The notes: generated by a model from the sequence alone, not told the origin. A DNA stretch of 64,000 bases from Chromera velia (GCA_018398765.1 JAHBMJ010005105.1:1-64000), one strand, 5' to 3'; counted from the first letter of the stretch, positions 37,808-50,036 are shown. Program-made: numbers and translations.

Positions 37808-38362
37808 GTTTGTCTGTCCGTCTGTCTGCCTGAAGAAGAGGAGGGAAAGAAACCATATAGTCTGCCTGTCTGTCCGCCTGTGAGTCCGCCTGATTGCCTC
37901 CATGTTTCTGTCGGTTCTTCATAGCGTTTGTCTCGTGTCTGTCTGTCTTCCTGTCTGTCGGTCTATGTCTCTCGGTCTGTCTGTCTGCCTGTATCTCTGT
38001 CTATTTTAATACAAGGTTGCGACCTGCATACGCGTCATCGATCTCTCCCCTCCTTTTCCTTCCTTTCTTCCTTTCTTCCTTCATTCATTCACTCGTAATG
38101 GCCTGCAGGCTGGGTCCGTGCTGACGGTGCTACCTATCCCATCCAGAGCTACAATGCGGCTTTTTCCATCCTCGGCGCGACCTACGGCGGAGACGGCAGG
38201 CGCACTTTCGCCGTCCCCGACCTGCGGGGGAGAGTTCCTATCGGGACTGGAGAGGGGCCCGGTCTTCAGCAAATCGGGCACGGCGCCAAGAGCGGCACGG
38301 AGACGGTCACGCTGCACACTGCCAACATCCCCTCCAACTTCCACTCCTGTCAGGAGGCTTGA
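35363..38362 (+). CDS. Secreted coiled-coil protein with tail-collar (MdpB-type) segments
   Basis: Four exons: 35363-35591, 36159-36319, 37165-37294 and 38109-38362. Phases fit; reading to the TGA gives 257 aa. A possible donor at 38349 (T|gtcagg) could extend the gene, so the 3' end is uncertain. Exon 1 encodes a signal peptide (MLRLSASCFAALALGVSG) and a short heptad coiled coil (about 35-65). Exon 2 matches the C-terminal half of a phage tail-collar domain (QPFTVMQPYQGVQYIIALEG). Exons 3-4 match the N-terminal half (GEIAMFAGNYPPAGW, ILGATYGGDGRRTFAVPDL, RGRVPIGTG). The halves therefore appear in the order C then N, with an RRLEED linker. The family is typical of bacteria and phages (tail fibres, microcystin-dependent proteins); introns and signal peptide show it is now a host gene. 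Role unknown; an extracellular adhesin is possible. Confidence 0.7.
36299..36590. repeat. Tandem repeat duplicating an exon end and its splice donor
   Basis: A 21-base segment that ends exon 2 of the tail-collar gene (cagtacatcatcgcactcg + ag) recurs at 36299-36319, 36413-36433 and 36547-36567. Each copy is followed by gtcggttggttgg. Between copies lie inverted repeats of about 23 bases (ctgtatgaa ... versus its complement) around an A-rich loop. Only the first copy should be exonic; the others are candidate decoy or alternative donors. Confidence 0.8.
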
Positions 38363-41300
38363 GGGCCCGACAGCGTGTAGCCACTAATATGGTATATCCA
38401 TGTTCTTGGTTGCATGTGGTTTGATTTCCACACGTGTATGTCCCTCCCGATGCGCGAGTAAATTTCAATCGTAAATGAGAATAGGGGGGAGAGACACAGA
38501 GAGAGAAACGGCTTTCTTTTCGTATGCATTCTTAAATCGTTGGCCAGCAGCCTCATCTTAGCTCGGCCGTTTTTTCCTTCCTGCCACCCGCCAGGCTTGA
38601 TCAACCTTCCCCACCTGCACTCACTCACTAAAAGTGTCTGCATGCATGCATGCATGCATGCATGCGCCCCCCCTTTCCTGGATGCTTGGTGGCAACCTTC
38701 CGGGAAAAGCAAAGAACCGACAGGAGTTAACGGCAGCTGCACTCTCTGTTTGTTGTGCACCTGTAAAAATGGAGAAGAAGAAATGATAGAGAGAAGGAAG
38801 TGATGGGGGGAAGAGTTGATCGATCAGATTCTGTCTGTGTTATTATTACGGTGGGTATGTATGAATACGTAGGGTTTCATCCAGCCTGTTGTGTTGTGTT
38901 GGGTTTGTCTTCTTCTTCTTCCTCTTGTTGTGTGAGTTTGTCATGTCATCGGACAGATGATCGAAGGCCCGTCGGCCGAGAGGGTTACCTCCCTTCCTGA
39001 CCGGGGGGGGGGCCTGCATGTAAAGGGACCCCACCCCGCACCCATGCAGTTTTTTTTCTTTCTTTGCATGCTTATTGGTCTGAGTGCTGCCTGTCGTATA
39101 TCTTTAGAATGAGCGTCGATTGACTTGTGTGTCTGTCTCGTGCAGATGCAAAGGTTGGATGGTTGGATCCGTATTCTCCCATGTATACATACGTCTTGTC
39201 AAGAGGCAGAAAGAAGATCGGGAAGGCACTGATGACCTCCCCAAGAGGGCACACAGCTTCTCTCTTCCTTTTTTCTTTTCCTTTCATTTTCGGCAGCGAC
39301 CGTATCGCCGTCTCCCATCGCTCAGTGTTCGTTTCTTTTTTTTTTTTTTGCCCATTTGCGTGTTGCCAGACAGACAGAGAAGGGAGGCCAGATGGCTGCA
39401 GCTCCTCACTCTTTCATTCCGCCAAGTAGACTTGAGGACTAAACGTGCGAGTCAATCTGGACCTTTTTTCTTTTTCTGACTGAGGGGAGTATTATCATCT
39501 AATGAAGAGCTCAAGGAGACAATGGAAAGGAGAGCGAGAAAACGTGGATATCCATATGCATGTCTGCAACGGTACTTTTCTGTTTTCTTGTCCTATTGGA
39601 AGATTGGGTGCATGGATGGATGTGGGGGCACGCTAGGGACTGTTTCCTCTTTTCCCAGTTCCCTTCTAGGACCTCCTTGCATGCAGGGGGACAGCTTGGT
39701 TGAGTCTTTGGCTTTTGAAGTTCTCCGGGAAAGGGGAGACCCGGAGAAGAGATCGAAGGAAAGAGAAGTCTGGAAAAAACGTTGTCGAAAGCGTAAAGGG
39801 GAGGAATAGAATTGAAAAGAAGATCGGGAGAGAAATGCAGCTGCGCGCAGCTTGCTTGGCCATGTACTTGAAGTGAGCAAATAGGGTACCTCATCATGCC
39901 CCGCCCCTCTGTGTCTCAATTCACCCCGTGGATTCCGCCACCGAGACACAGAGGCAGAATCAGGCAGACAGATGCACGCACTGACAGACCGACAGACTGA
40001 CTGTGATTCCCACCCAGCTGGCAAAGGTGCCAGAGTGAGCCTTAAATCCGTCTTCCTCCTTCTTTCCGTTCTTTGTGTCCTTTCGCTTTGTCGTGCCTGT
40101 CGGTGTTCTTCTGTCGTAATCGATGCTGGGGTGTGACTGGCGTTCCACTGTGCGACGGTTTGCATGAAAACGACGACATCAGACATGAAAATGCCCTATA
40201 AAGCTGCCTGCCGTTTGCCCGGATGTGTCTGCCTACTAGGTCCCTCTGGAGGTCCCTGCTTACCTAAGTGCGTTCACAAATGAAGAGAGCGAGCCTGAGA
40301 GCGAGCTAGCAATCAAAAAAGGGATATCATGTACTTCATATACATGCAGTCAAAAAAGTCTTGAGATTTGCCATACATGCACTGCTTTTTCAAGTTGTCT
40401 ACAGCTTTCTGCTACTAAAAAGTTTCCGGAATGTAAAATTAATTCAAGGCTTAATTTATAACGTCCTTCGTTGAATTGTCGTTTCTAACAGCCTCAAACC
40501 TAGCCTGATCGACGAAGACAATCAACGGTTTCCTAAACCTATTGATTGATTGATTAATTGATTGATTGATTTTGATTGATTGATTGATTGATATGTTCCG
40601 CCCTAGGGCCTTCCCGCTATATCTATCTGTCGCCAGAGCTAGATTGATACCTATAAACTAATTAATTAATTAATCAATTTAGGTTCTACACGGTAAAGCT
40701 CTAAACAATGAAAACTCGGGCCAACTCTCTTTCTTTTTTTAGACTTTTCCCCTAAAATCCTATAAAATTCGATAAAATCTTAGCTAAAATCCATTAAAAT
40801 TCGTTGAAATCCTAGTCTAAAATCCTGTACGTAAAATTCCAGCTACCTGTAGAGTAGGCTTATAAAACATTTAGTAAACAACCTGGTCTTTCCATTTGAA
40901 TAAAAGAACGAACCTGATTTATACTGTTTTTTTCATAAAGCTGGAAGTATCTAAAACTCAGACAAACTTTCTTTCTTTCTTTCTTTCTTTCTTTAGAACT
41001 GTAGAGTGTAGGACCTAGCAATCAATCAATTAATTCAAACTTAAATGTATAAACAAAAATATTTTTTAACTAAATTTTTTTATCAATTAATTGACTAATT
41101 AAAACTAAAAACATGTACCCTCAATCATCATTATCATCATCATCACTTAAAAAAATTAAGACTATACATGTTCGAAGCCTAGTAAATTAAGACATGGGGA
41201 GATCGATGCCAGAATGTCAAATACTTAAAAAATAGAAATGACTGAGGCAACGCTGTAGAAACTTTAAAAAAGTTAGGCTTAGACTAAAAAGATACCCAAA

Positions 41301-41382
41301 AGCCGACAGTTTATGTTCCATCAATTGATCATTAAAACAAGATTATTTATTTTTAATTCATTTGTTTTTTTAAGTAACTAAT
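38363..41382. other. Intergenic region between tail-collar gene and ankyrin gene B
   Basis: This holds no gene that I can support. A good acceptor (cgtgcag) at 39141-39146 precedes an open frame and could mark a further exon of the tail-collar gene, but I see no family match there. Features include a (CATG)n run near 38640-38665, a partial MITE-like element (40541-40650), a (CTTT)n run near 40970-40995 and AT-rich sequence to 41380. Confidence 0.5.
40541..40650. mobile_element. Partial copy of the TTGA-flanked MITE-like element
   Basis: A (TTGA)n tract runs into gatatgttccgccctaggg and continues to 40642. This matches the reverse complement of 14942-14994, including the ctatatctatctgtcgcc segment. 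The element then breaks off into unrelated AT-rich sequence, so only one end is present. Confidence 0.6.
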
Positions 41383-44300
41383 TTAGCCTTTGCATCCACC
41401 AAAAGTTGCCTGTTCAGTGTCTTTATGGCCGTTAGATGAGGCCCGCATCTGAGCTGTACACCCCTTATCGTCCTGCAAGTCCATGTTGGCCTTTGCATCT
41501 AAAAGCAGTTGCAGAATGTCTGTGCGGCCATTGGAAGACGCTTTAATGAGAGCCGTCTGTCCACGTCTGTCTTGCATGTCCATGCTGGCCTCCGCCTCGA
41601 TCAGCAGTTGAACAATCAGCGTATTGTGCGCATAAAACAGCGCTGTCTGTTTTTGGTTGTCCGTTATGTCAACGTTGGCCCTCGCCTGAATCAGCAACTG
41701 CACAATTTCCGTTTGGCTCATGTTGCAGGCCTGCATCAAAGCTGTGCGCCCCTCATTGTCCTGTACATCTAGACTTGCCTTCGCATCGACCAGCAGCCGC
41801 AGCATGTCCGTGCGACCCCTAGCAGAGACATGCAAAACAGCTGTGGCCCCCTTCTCGTCTTGCACATCGACGTTGGCATTGGCATCAATCAGGAGCTGCA
41901 CGATGTCCGCGTGGCCTCTGACTGATGCGTGCGTCAGGGCAGTCCACCCCCTACTGTCCTGCATGTCCAGATTGGCCTTGGCATCGATCATCTGTGTGGC
42001 CTTTGAGATCGAGCAGCCAGAATCAACGCTGTTTTGTCGCTTGGTGAATTCTTCGCGTCCGGATTCACAGATGGACTTCCTCCAAGCAATCGGGAGATTG
42101 GCTGCAATTAAACACATGCAGTTTCAAATTCAAAAGAAAGCTGAAAATGGTTGCACCATTTAAATTGGTACACGAAAGTATGCATTGTCGAAACGCAAAA
42201 AATGATGGTGTGTAAAATTGAGAGATCAATGGACTACGATATGAAATCTCTTCGATTAGGTGACTCGGCGAACGCTTGTGGTCGCAAATTCGAAGCAAAT
42301 CGATGATTGAATTGTCGCTCCATGCTGCTTGCTGACCTCTGACAATCCGACCGAAGCTAGGAGAGGCAAGTTGACGTCAAGCGGACAGGGGCCTTCTGCT
42401 GCCGGAAACAGACCCATCAGACCCCTCCTTAATCCCTCTACGTAGTCTGTCTTCGACTTGTCTTCGTAAATCATAAGAGAGTCTACTGCTTTTAAATTCA
42501 CGGCAGTGATACTGCGGAGCCCCCCAAATGCGCACAACAATCGTTCCACTGCAAAGGGAAGCTCAGAGGATTTCTCAACAAAGGGAAAATTGGATTGAGA
42601 GTCAAAAATGGACCCCGACAAGTCTAGTACTTGCGTCTGCATCCTATTTGCAAGCGAAGGGTCAGAGGCAACATACTCGAGCAGATCAGCCAATTTGAGT
42701 GCTGCTGTACAGTCGAGTTCCTTCCGTGCCTCTTGAGAGGAAGCCCATGACCCGTCTGCAAACACAAGTAACTTTGGGACAGATCGGTGGAGAACGTTTT
42801 TGTACAATTCCTTCACGCCGTCTGCATCTGTTTTGCCGTTGGTGAACTTTTTCGTGTCCAGAATTTCGCTGAAGACCTGCGGCGTGGCTGGAATGCGGAG
42901 GCCGGACTCGGGCTTGAATGCGTGACTGCTCTCAGTAACGACTTCGTCACTCATCACGCGTCCGGGGGGCTTGAAGGCGATGACTGCAGACTCGAATGAA
43001 CACCAGCCTCTGTCAGTGTACGGAGTGGGGTTTGAGGCATCCTGGGGGACTGTGGTGGAGCGGATGACGTGTGTGTGGGGACTGCTATATTAATAGATGA
43101 AGTCCATTTTGGACAGGCCTTTTTTGAAAAGGGCGTCTTGGGCATCTGTACGTTTTCCACCGGGGGGGTGCTGGAAGAGGGACAAGGAGTCCCAAAAGAC
43201 AAACGTTCTCACAAGCGAGCCTTCTTGAGCCCACCAATGCTTGTCTAATTGCTCTAGAACAATCCGGAGACGGAAACCTGTCGGATCCGGGTGGCCCTTT
43301 GAAAGCCAGGGGTAGCTGAGTGCCACGAGTTTGAAGGGCGCTCCGACAGGGTGACGAAAGTCGGTTGGGAGGGTGTCAGTTGTGAAGGGTTCACAGACGA
43401 CTCCTAGAGCTTCTGCTGTTTCTGCGATCTTCTGACGGTAAGGAACGAGTCGATTTCCCTTCAGCAGAGATCGGAGGAATCCCACAGGCCAAAACGCGAC
43501 CGCCCCACTGTCAATTAACGATCGCAAATCATTCCACTCCGACACCATTTCTGTGGACCAAAAATCATCCATCCGCACTCCACTCTCAAGTCTCTCAAGG
43601 ATCTGCATCCTTCCTGCCTCCTCTGCGACTGCGAGTGCGGTCTTCCCGCTTGCGTCTGTCAAAGAGAAGTCAGCCCCTCCCCTGATAAGGAGATCTACTA
43701 GAAGAATATGCCCCCCTGACGCTGCATGAATGAGCGCCGTTTTGCCCTCTGAGTCAGGGAGATCAATCACGGCTGTGGTTGCAGACAGAGAGAGAAGGAA
43801 CTCAACTGTGTCTACCCCTTCCGCAATCACTGCACACGTCAGAACTGTCCCTCCCTCACTGTTCTGAATCTCCACTTTGGCACCCGCGTCGACCAACAGC
43901 CTTATGATGTGTGTGTGGCCTTTGACGGCTGCCATCATGAGGGGAGTCATTTTGCTGCTGTCTTGCTGCATGTTTACGTCCGCTTTGGCATCAACCAACA
44001 TCCGTACGACCTCCGTGTGGCCTTTGAGGCAGGCATCTGCCAGGGCCGTCGTTCCCTTTTCGTCCTGAATGTCTACGCTGGCCTTCCCCTCCAACAACAG
44101 GCGCACAACCTCAGGGGCACTCCGGGCGGTGGACGCGCGGGCCTTCCGGAGGGCCGTCTCGCCTTGATTGTCTTGCATGTCTATTATGGCGCGTGCGTCA
44201 ATGAGCACCTGCACAATGCCTGTGTGGCCTCTGGAAGCTGCGTGCATCAGGGCTGTGCACCCTCTGCTGTCCTGCATGTCAACGTCGGCCTTGGCACCAA

Positions 44301-45736
44301 TCAGCAGCCGGACTGTATCGGTGCAGCCTGTGAGAGAAGCGGCCATGAGGGCTGCCTGGCCCCGAATGTCCTTGGCGTCTGTCGCAGCGTTGCTGTTCAG
44401 AAGCAGCTGCACGATTTCGGCAGAGTGGCCGCTGGAGGACCTCGAGGCGCAGATCAGCGCCGTCTCCCTCGAGAAGTCGGCCTGCAAGTTCACCTTGGCC
44501 CCTGCACCAAGCAACAGCCGCACAATGCCGAGGTGACCTCTCGAAGAGGCGCCCATCAGTGCGGTGCCTCCCTGCTGATCTTGAATGTCCACACGCACGT
44601 CGGCATGGGGGTCGTTGAGGATCTCCTTGACAGTCTCCAAGTGTCCTTCCGTTGCAGCAATGATGAGTGCAGTGCGTTTCTCCTCTTCGAGGTACGCTCG
44701 CTCCATCAGAGCTTCAATTTGAGAATCAGTTTCAGGAATCCACTCAGCATCTCTGCAGCAGCACAATTGAGCAGGACTTTATGGAATCACTGTTCAACTT
44801 TTTCGATATCGTTCAATAATTCAGTGGAGCGAAGTGCCGAAAGGAGAAAGAGGCAACGGACGAGACATTCCAACTGTCTGCATGATGGATGCATCAAGAA
44901 AGAAGGCAGACAGACAGAAAAGTGATCAGTCGAGTGCATCATCACGGTCTGACTTAGGGATCGAGGAAGCGAGCTAGAAAAGTTCGAGGGAGAAGCAAGA
45001 CGCCCTGGTAGATTGACAGAGGGTCACCCAAAGAAAAGGATTCGAAAACTTGGGGTGAATGCTTCCGAGCCGCATGCACAAAAGAAAGCACAAGCTCACC
45101 TCTGACTCTCGGAGCCCCTTTCTCTTTCTGGATCGATTGTGGTGTTTCCAAAGTTTTCTTTGCGCTCTCCTCCACAGCCTTCGAACCCCCTCCCACAATT
45201 TCTGCCCTCCCCATCCCTGTTCCTTCTCACAGCTGCTGCAGATAATTCTGCGGAAAGGAAGAAACGTATGCATACGCAGAAGTGCAGCTAGGTCAAGGAT
45301 GAGCGTACAAGAATATGAAGGTGCCAAGAATTGAAAGCGAAGACGCCATTGCCAATACAGACTCTCCGACGGTACTGCCTCTTTTTGAACACACAGTAGC
45401 ACAGACGCAGACTTCTCTGCATGGACGTGTGTGTCTATGAGCATGCGTCTAGGAATGAAAAACTGCATGGTATCCATGCGTTATAAGAGTATCAGTAGAC
45501 GGGAGATGGCTGTGCATTCTTCTCGGAAACATGCTCACGGTTTCGTCGGTGTACCAATACGGAAATGTGGTGTGAGTGAGACATGCAAGCAAGGGCGCAA
45601 CATGAAGTGAGTGAAGTGTCTGACCTTTCTGCCATGGCCGGATGTTGCGGAAGAGAACACCAGTCTGCTTCAGCTTCGCCCGCGTCTTTTTGTGTCTCTC
45701 GAGAAGCGATACTACCTCTGGGAAATGCCTTTCCAT
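41383..45736 (-). pseudogene. Ankyrin/HET-like gene, copy B, disrupted
   Basis: Paralogue of copy A with the same exon plan: 45736-45625 (exon may begin at 45762), 45235-45100, 44752-42337, and a last exon ending at 41383. The N-terminal helix (FPEVVSLLERHKKTRAKLKQTG), ankyrin array and HET-like domain (ALSYPWLSKGHPDP, FWDSLSLFQHP, DRGWCSFESAV) are all recognisable. In the large exon an in-frame TAA (43090-43092) interrupts the domain, where two extra codons separate DFIY from SSPHTHV. The frame stays open for about 750 bp after it. In the last exon the expected acceptor (42100-42110) gives an ankyrin start that loses frame near 42000; an alternative acceptor just before 41992 would keep frame. 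A further one-base shift disrupts the final repeat. It is probably a decaying gene. A sequencing error or readthrough at the TAA is possible. Confidence 0.7.
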
Positions 45737-45762
45737 TTCTGAGGGAGTCCGAAACCTAGATT

Positions 45763-46643
45763 CTGCAAGGAAGGCGAAGAGAGAATCCACATGTACATAC
45801 GACGTCTTTAGTTGGAGCAAAATAGCCCTCTTTTGCATTGATATATGTATCTGTATATATATATTCAAACGAGTGTGTTCCGTACCGAAGTGCAACAAAA
45901 ACATTTGGGAGTGCACATAAAAATCGTCAAGTCAAGCATCCCCCAGTCCGATGAACGGACTGGCCCGACTGGGTGAGGCGCAAGAAGGAATTCAATGGGC
46001 AACAGTCAGACCGGCTCAGAGCAAATGGAAAGGACCTGAGGCCCTGCCCGGACACTTACCTCTTTCGTTCCTGCGTTCTGCTTCCCGATTCAAAAGAAGG
46101 ACAACGTGACGATAGAGACAGAGAACAAGTCTATGTATATATGCCTACAGCTGTGTGAACACGAATGATCAAAGATGTATGTTGTGACTCGATCGTGCGG
46201 GTCGATCGCGCAAGTTTGAAGCAACAGTAGACTGTGGCTAAAAAAAATCGACGTACATGTACCCCGCCCCGCGCGCGGCATGCATGCCCCATGCATCCGA
46301 ATAACAGTTGAAAGGTCAGTCACTTTACTACGAGCAATTGTAAGTTGTTTTGCCCACTGATGCAATCCTGCCTCCTGGACACTTTTTGTCCCTAAAGAAA
46401 GAACTTTGTACCTCCTGGCATGCCAGAAATCCTCCTGAGGGTTGAATAATTGTGTGTGTTTCTCCATGCTGTTTGTAGAAATACAGTGTTGTTCAGATCA
46501 GACTGACTGACGTGCATGGCAGTGGCGTCTCTGCATGAGATGTCTCGGATACCAATGCTCATAGTGGGTATCCCTCCTAGTTCAGGTCTCGATTGACCCC
46601 GGTCTCCTTTGTTGATCCCATTTGTCCTTCTATCGTCTGGTTG
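45763..46643. other. Divergent intergenic region, ankyrin copy B/Ser-rich gene
   Basis: About 0.9 kb lie between the second ankyrin locus (minus) and the Ser/Pro-rich gene (plus). An upstream exon of copy B may lie here. The minus-strand open frame at 46467-46090 has plausible composition but no link that I could phase. There is a small palindrome (CCGTTCATCGGACTGG/CCAGTCCGATGAACGG) at 45943-45964. Confidence 0.35.
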
Positions 46644-49600
46644 ATGTCCTCGATGCCCACTGGGGTCCTTCTCCCTCCCATAAAGGGGACACCCGTCGCC
46701 GCAGGAACTGGGGGGGGGGGAGGGGGATCTGTCGCGGCCACTGCAAAACCCACGAAGGCCTCGTCTTCCGGGTGCCTCTCTGCATTTGACGACGACACGC
46801 GAACCTCGAAAGCAGACCCAGTCGAGGAGTATAGCAGCAGCAGCAGCAGCAGCGCGTTCTTCTTACATAGCACAAGAGACAGAGAAAAAGGGCCTCTGGA
46901 GACATCAACAGGATCAGAGAGTCGCGGGCATCCGGCAAGCGCATTTCATCCTTCTTCTCCAGTCTCCACGCACGCACGCACTTCTTCCTCAACCTTTTCT
47001 ACAAGCAGTCCGACTCGAACCTTCCGACCTCCCCGTTCCGGCTCTCTGTCTCTGGCGGAGCGCTTCACCGGGGGCCGCGGCGGGGGGGGGGGCGACTCCA
47101 CGGTGATGCATCATGGGGGGCCTTTTCAGACTGCCGCAGTGCCCCGGAATCCCTCGCAGCTTCCACCCCTTCCTAGCGCCTTCAAACGAGCGCAACCATC
47201 GCCTTCAAATGGAGAGGGAGGAAGAGGGGCAGGGAACTCTTCTTCTTCTTCTTCAGACCCCTCGCCTTCGGCACTGGAGAGCAGTCCTTCTCCCCTTCCG
47301 TCTGGGCAGGAAGGAGGAGAGACTGCTGGAAGACCCCCGGGTGAGCTGAGTTGATTCGATTGCAGGAAAAACGCAAGACAATGATGCAGTTCAGAAGAGG
47401 AGGCTAGAGATAGACTGGAATAAGTTCGTAGTGTGTTGTCGCTGCGATGTGAACGTGACGCGTACAAGGTGTCCGTGCAGGAATCGCTTACAGTACTCCG
47501 TACCCTTTTCTCTCTTCGCTGTCTCCTCCTTAATTCGGTTCCCTCCCCTTCCCTTTGTTCTTTCTGCTCTCCTTTCAACCAAGTGACTATTCAATCCTCA
47601 CGACTTTCTCAATACCACATCTTTTTTTTTTTACGCAGATCCTTTCTTGGCTCATCACTTTTTTCTCTCGTTCCCTCGCGTCTCTATCCGGACTCATAGA
47701 TGCGTGCGTGTGTGCGTGTGTGCAGGTGTGGGGGGACGCGCGGGTCACCGGAGAGTCCACAGCGGTCCTGCCGTACAGCAGCAGCAGCTGCAGAGACGGG
47801 GAGATGGGGGAGGGGCGGGAGCTCCAAACCTAATGAAGCTATCAGGATCCTCACCTCTCCTGCCCATCCTTCCGTCCTCTTCCTCCCGTCTCAACGACGT
47901 CACCTCTCCCCTCTCAGGCTGCAGCGGCACCGGCAGCAGAACAAACTCAAACTCGGGGGCCGCAGCGTCCCGGCAGGGAAGCGGGGTGCTCTCTCCCTGC
48001 TCAGACGGCCGAGAGGATTCTACTCATTCACCCCCATATAAAGAGAGGCATGTAGCATATCAAGTGAAAGAGGCACGAAATTTGTCGCATTTGTCTGACG
48101 CTCCCAACTACTCCAACCCCCCCACTCCCTCTTCCTCTTCGAAGCCGAAGGAGAAGTATCAGGGTGGACGGCCTGGTTCCAACGCGTGGCGGCCTGGGTC
48201 CCTTCTGGGAAATATTTTAGCCACAGGGGGGGTCACGTCGAAGATGAGGACAGGGACACCGAATGTCCCGGCGACTCCTCTGGGCACGGAGGCTTCCGGT
48301 AGTTCTCTGGCGCTTTCCAGGGAGGTGAGCGAGCAGGTAGCAGCTCTTCTTGAAGCACAAAGAGAGGACGAAGGATTTCAAAATGAATCAAGGGCGGAGA
48401 CGGTCAGAGACCCTCCTCCTCCTCTCGAGATGGAAGATGGTGGAAGGCTTCGCACGAGTGAGATAGAGAATGAGAATGAGGCCTCACCAGCGAAGGTGTT
48501 CTCTACAGAGGGAGAGAGAGAAAGAAGAGCGGGAAGTCCAAAAGGACGAGAGAAGTCTCCTTTGAGAACACGACGGTCAGAGAAGGACAATGATCAGACA
48601 GACGGCAGCGTGAGCGCTGCTGCTGCATACACTTCTAGCAATGGTAGACAAGAGAGAGAGAACCATCAAGGGGGGTCTCCCCATTCTGTTTTCCGTCAAG
48701 ATGGGATCACGGAATCTCAGAGCTCCGCTGTCCCTCCCCGTCGGGGCTCGGCTCTATCGACCACCAGAAGAAATTCAGTCAGTGAAGGGAGGCAAAGACG
48801 AGAAGAGGCGCTGCATGGGCCTGTGGATGATGACCTAGGAAGAGGAAAACAACTTGAAGTACAGCCTGAGACCGCCTCTCGGCCCTCCACGGTCAAAAGA
48901 CGGGTGCGCTTCAGTCTCGCAGCAGGGACAGGGGATGCCCCGCGAATCCTCAAAGTGGCAGGTGAGTGTTAGCTCGGCAGGGCTCGGGGTGAGTCATAGG
49001 TGTGACGCAGTGAAAGGGGGACTGTGCACGTATCCGCTCCATTCTTTGCATGCATTCATATCTGCAGGATTCACATGTACTGCGCTTTCGGTTCGCGTCT
49101 TGGGGCTAGACTGCATGGGTGTATGTGCGAATGAGATGGAGAATCATTGATAAGCTGATGCTCCCACAGGCAGTGAGGGCCTGGGTATTGTTGTCGAGAA
49201 GTCCAATGGGCTGCGGTCTTAGCGACTCTCGCTGCATGCTTGGGTGCTTGTAAAGAGGAGATGGAGAGAGAGGGAGAGAGAGAAAAATTAAATGCCTCAA
49301 GGAGGGCGCACCGCTCCTCCCTCGTTTGTGTGCTGACTGCACGACGTACCACGCTGATTGGTCTTGTTGTTCGTTGGAGCACATGCACGTACAGCTGTGC
49401 CTTCTGATCCTTGACCCTCATTTCAGTGAGAGTGCATCTATGAAAATTCAGTAGATTGATTGATTGATTATTTTGGGTGGATGACTGGAAACATGTATGG
49501 GGGCATTGTATCGATATGCAGGTCCAGTTATTGGAGGAACCCAAAAATTCCAACATCCTCTGAGGAAAGTTCGGAGCTCTGCCTGGGGAGGGCCAGGGAC

Positions 49601-50036
49601 TTTGCAGAGTTTCAGTTTGGAATTTGCGGATTTGTCGTCGGATTCTGAGGAGGATTCGGGGGGGGAAGGAAGAGAACGCCTCCGTCAGACAGAGGGGGGG
49701 GAAGGAAGAATGCCTTCACGTAGTCCTGGGGGGGCGGGTGGAAGTACTGTGCATAAGCGCGCTGGACTGACGCCAGGGTTTGCCTTGAAGAAAAGCGCAA
49801 CTTCCTCGTTTCCCGTGGAGGTCGGGATGCCGACCTCTGTGGTGCGTCGTGGATCGGTTGCCGGGGCCTTTCCTTCTTCCCGAGGAGCTGGGGGCCCTGC
49901 AGGAGGGGGGGCCGGGGCCTCCATTGGAAAGGGGGAGTACGCATTCCGTCGAGGCAGCGTGGGGGTTTCTCCCGTAGGCCCCAGTTTGCCACGCGATCTC
50001 AGGCTTCAGTCTCTTCCTCCAGTAGTACCACGATAG
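46644..50036 (+). CDS. Ser/Pro/Gly-rich disordered protein, unknown function
   Basis: Three exons: 46644-47340, 47726-48961 and 49522-50036. GT-AG junctions are all in phase 1, giving 815 aa. I do not recognise a domain. The protein is dominated by Ser, Pro, Gly and Arg, with a Ser8 tract, poly-Gly, acidic patches and many RRxS or SPxK-like sites (RRGS, RRNS, SPKGREKSP). It is probably intrinsically disordered and phosphorylated. Short ordered-looking islands are AYQVKEARNLSHLSDAP and RVRFSLAAGTG (an RVxF-like motif, KRRVRFSL), which could dock protein phosphatase 1. The start is the first ATG of the open exon; a Met six bases or more downstream is also possible. Exon joins rely on frame and consensus only. 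Confidence 0.6.

Noticed and set aside
35363-38362. Integrated phage or bacterial contamination
   Set aside because: The tail-collar sequence is split by spliceosomal introns, preceded by a eukaryotic-style signal exon, and no other phage genes are nearby.
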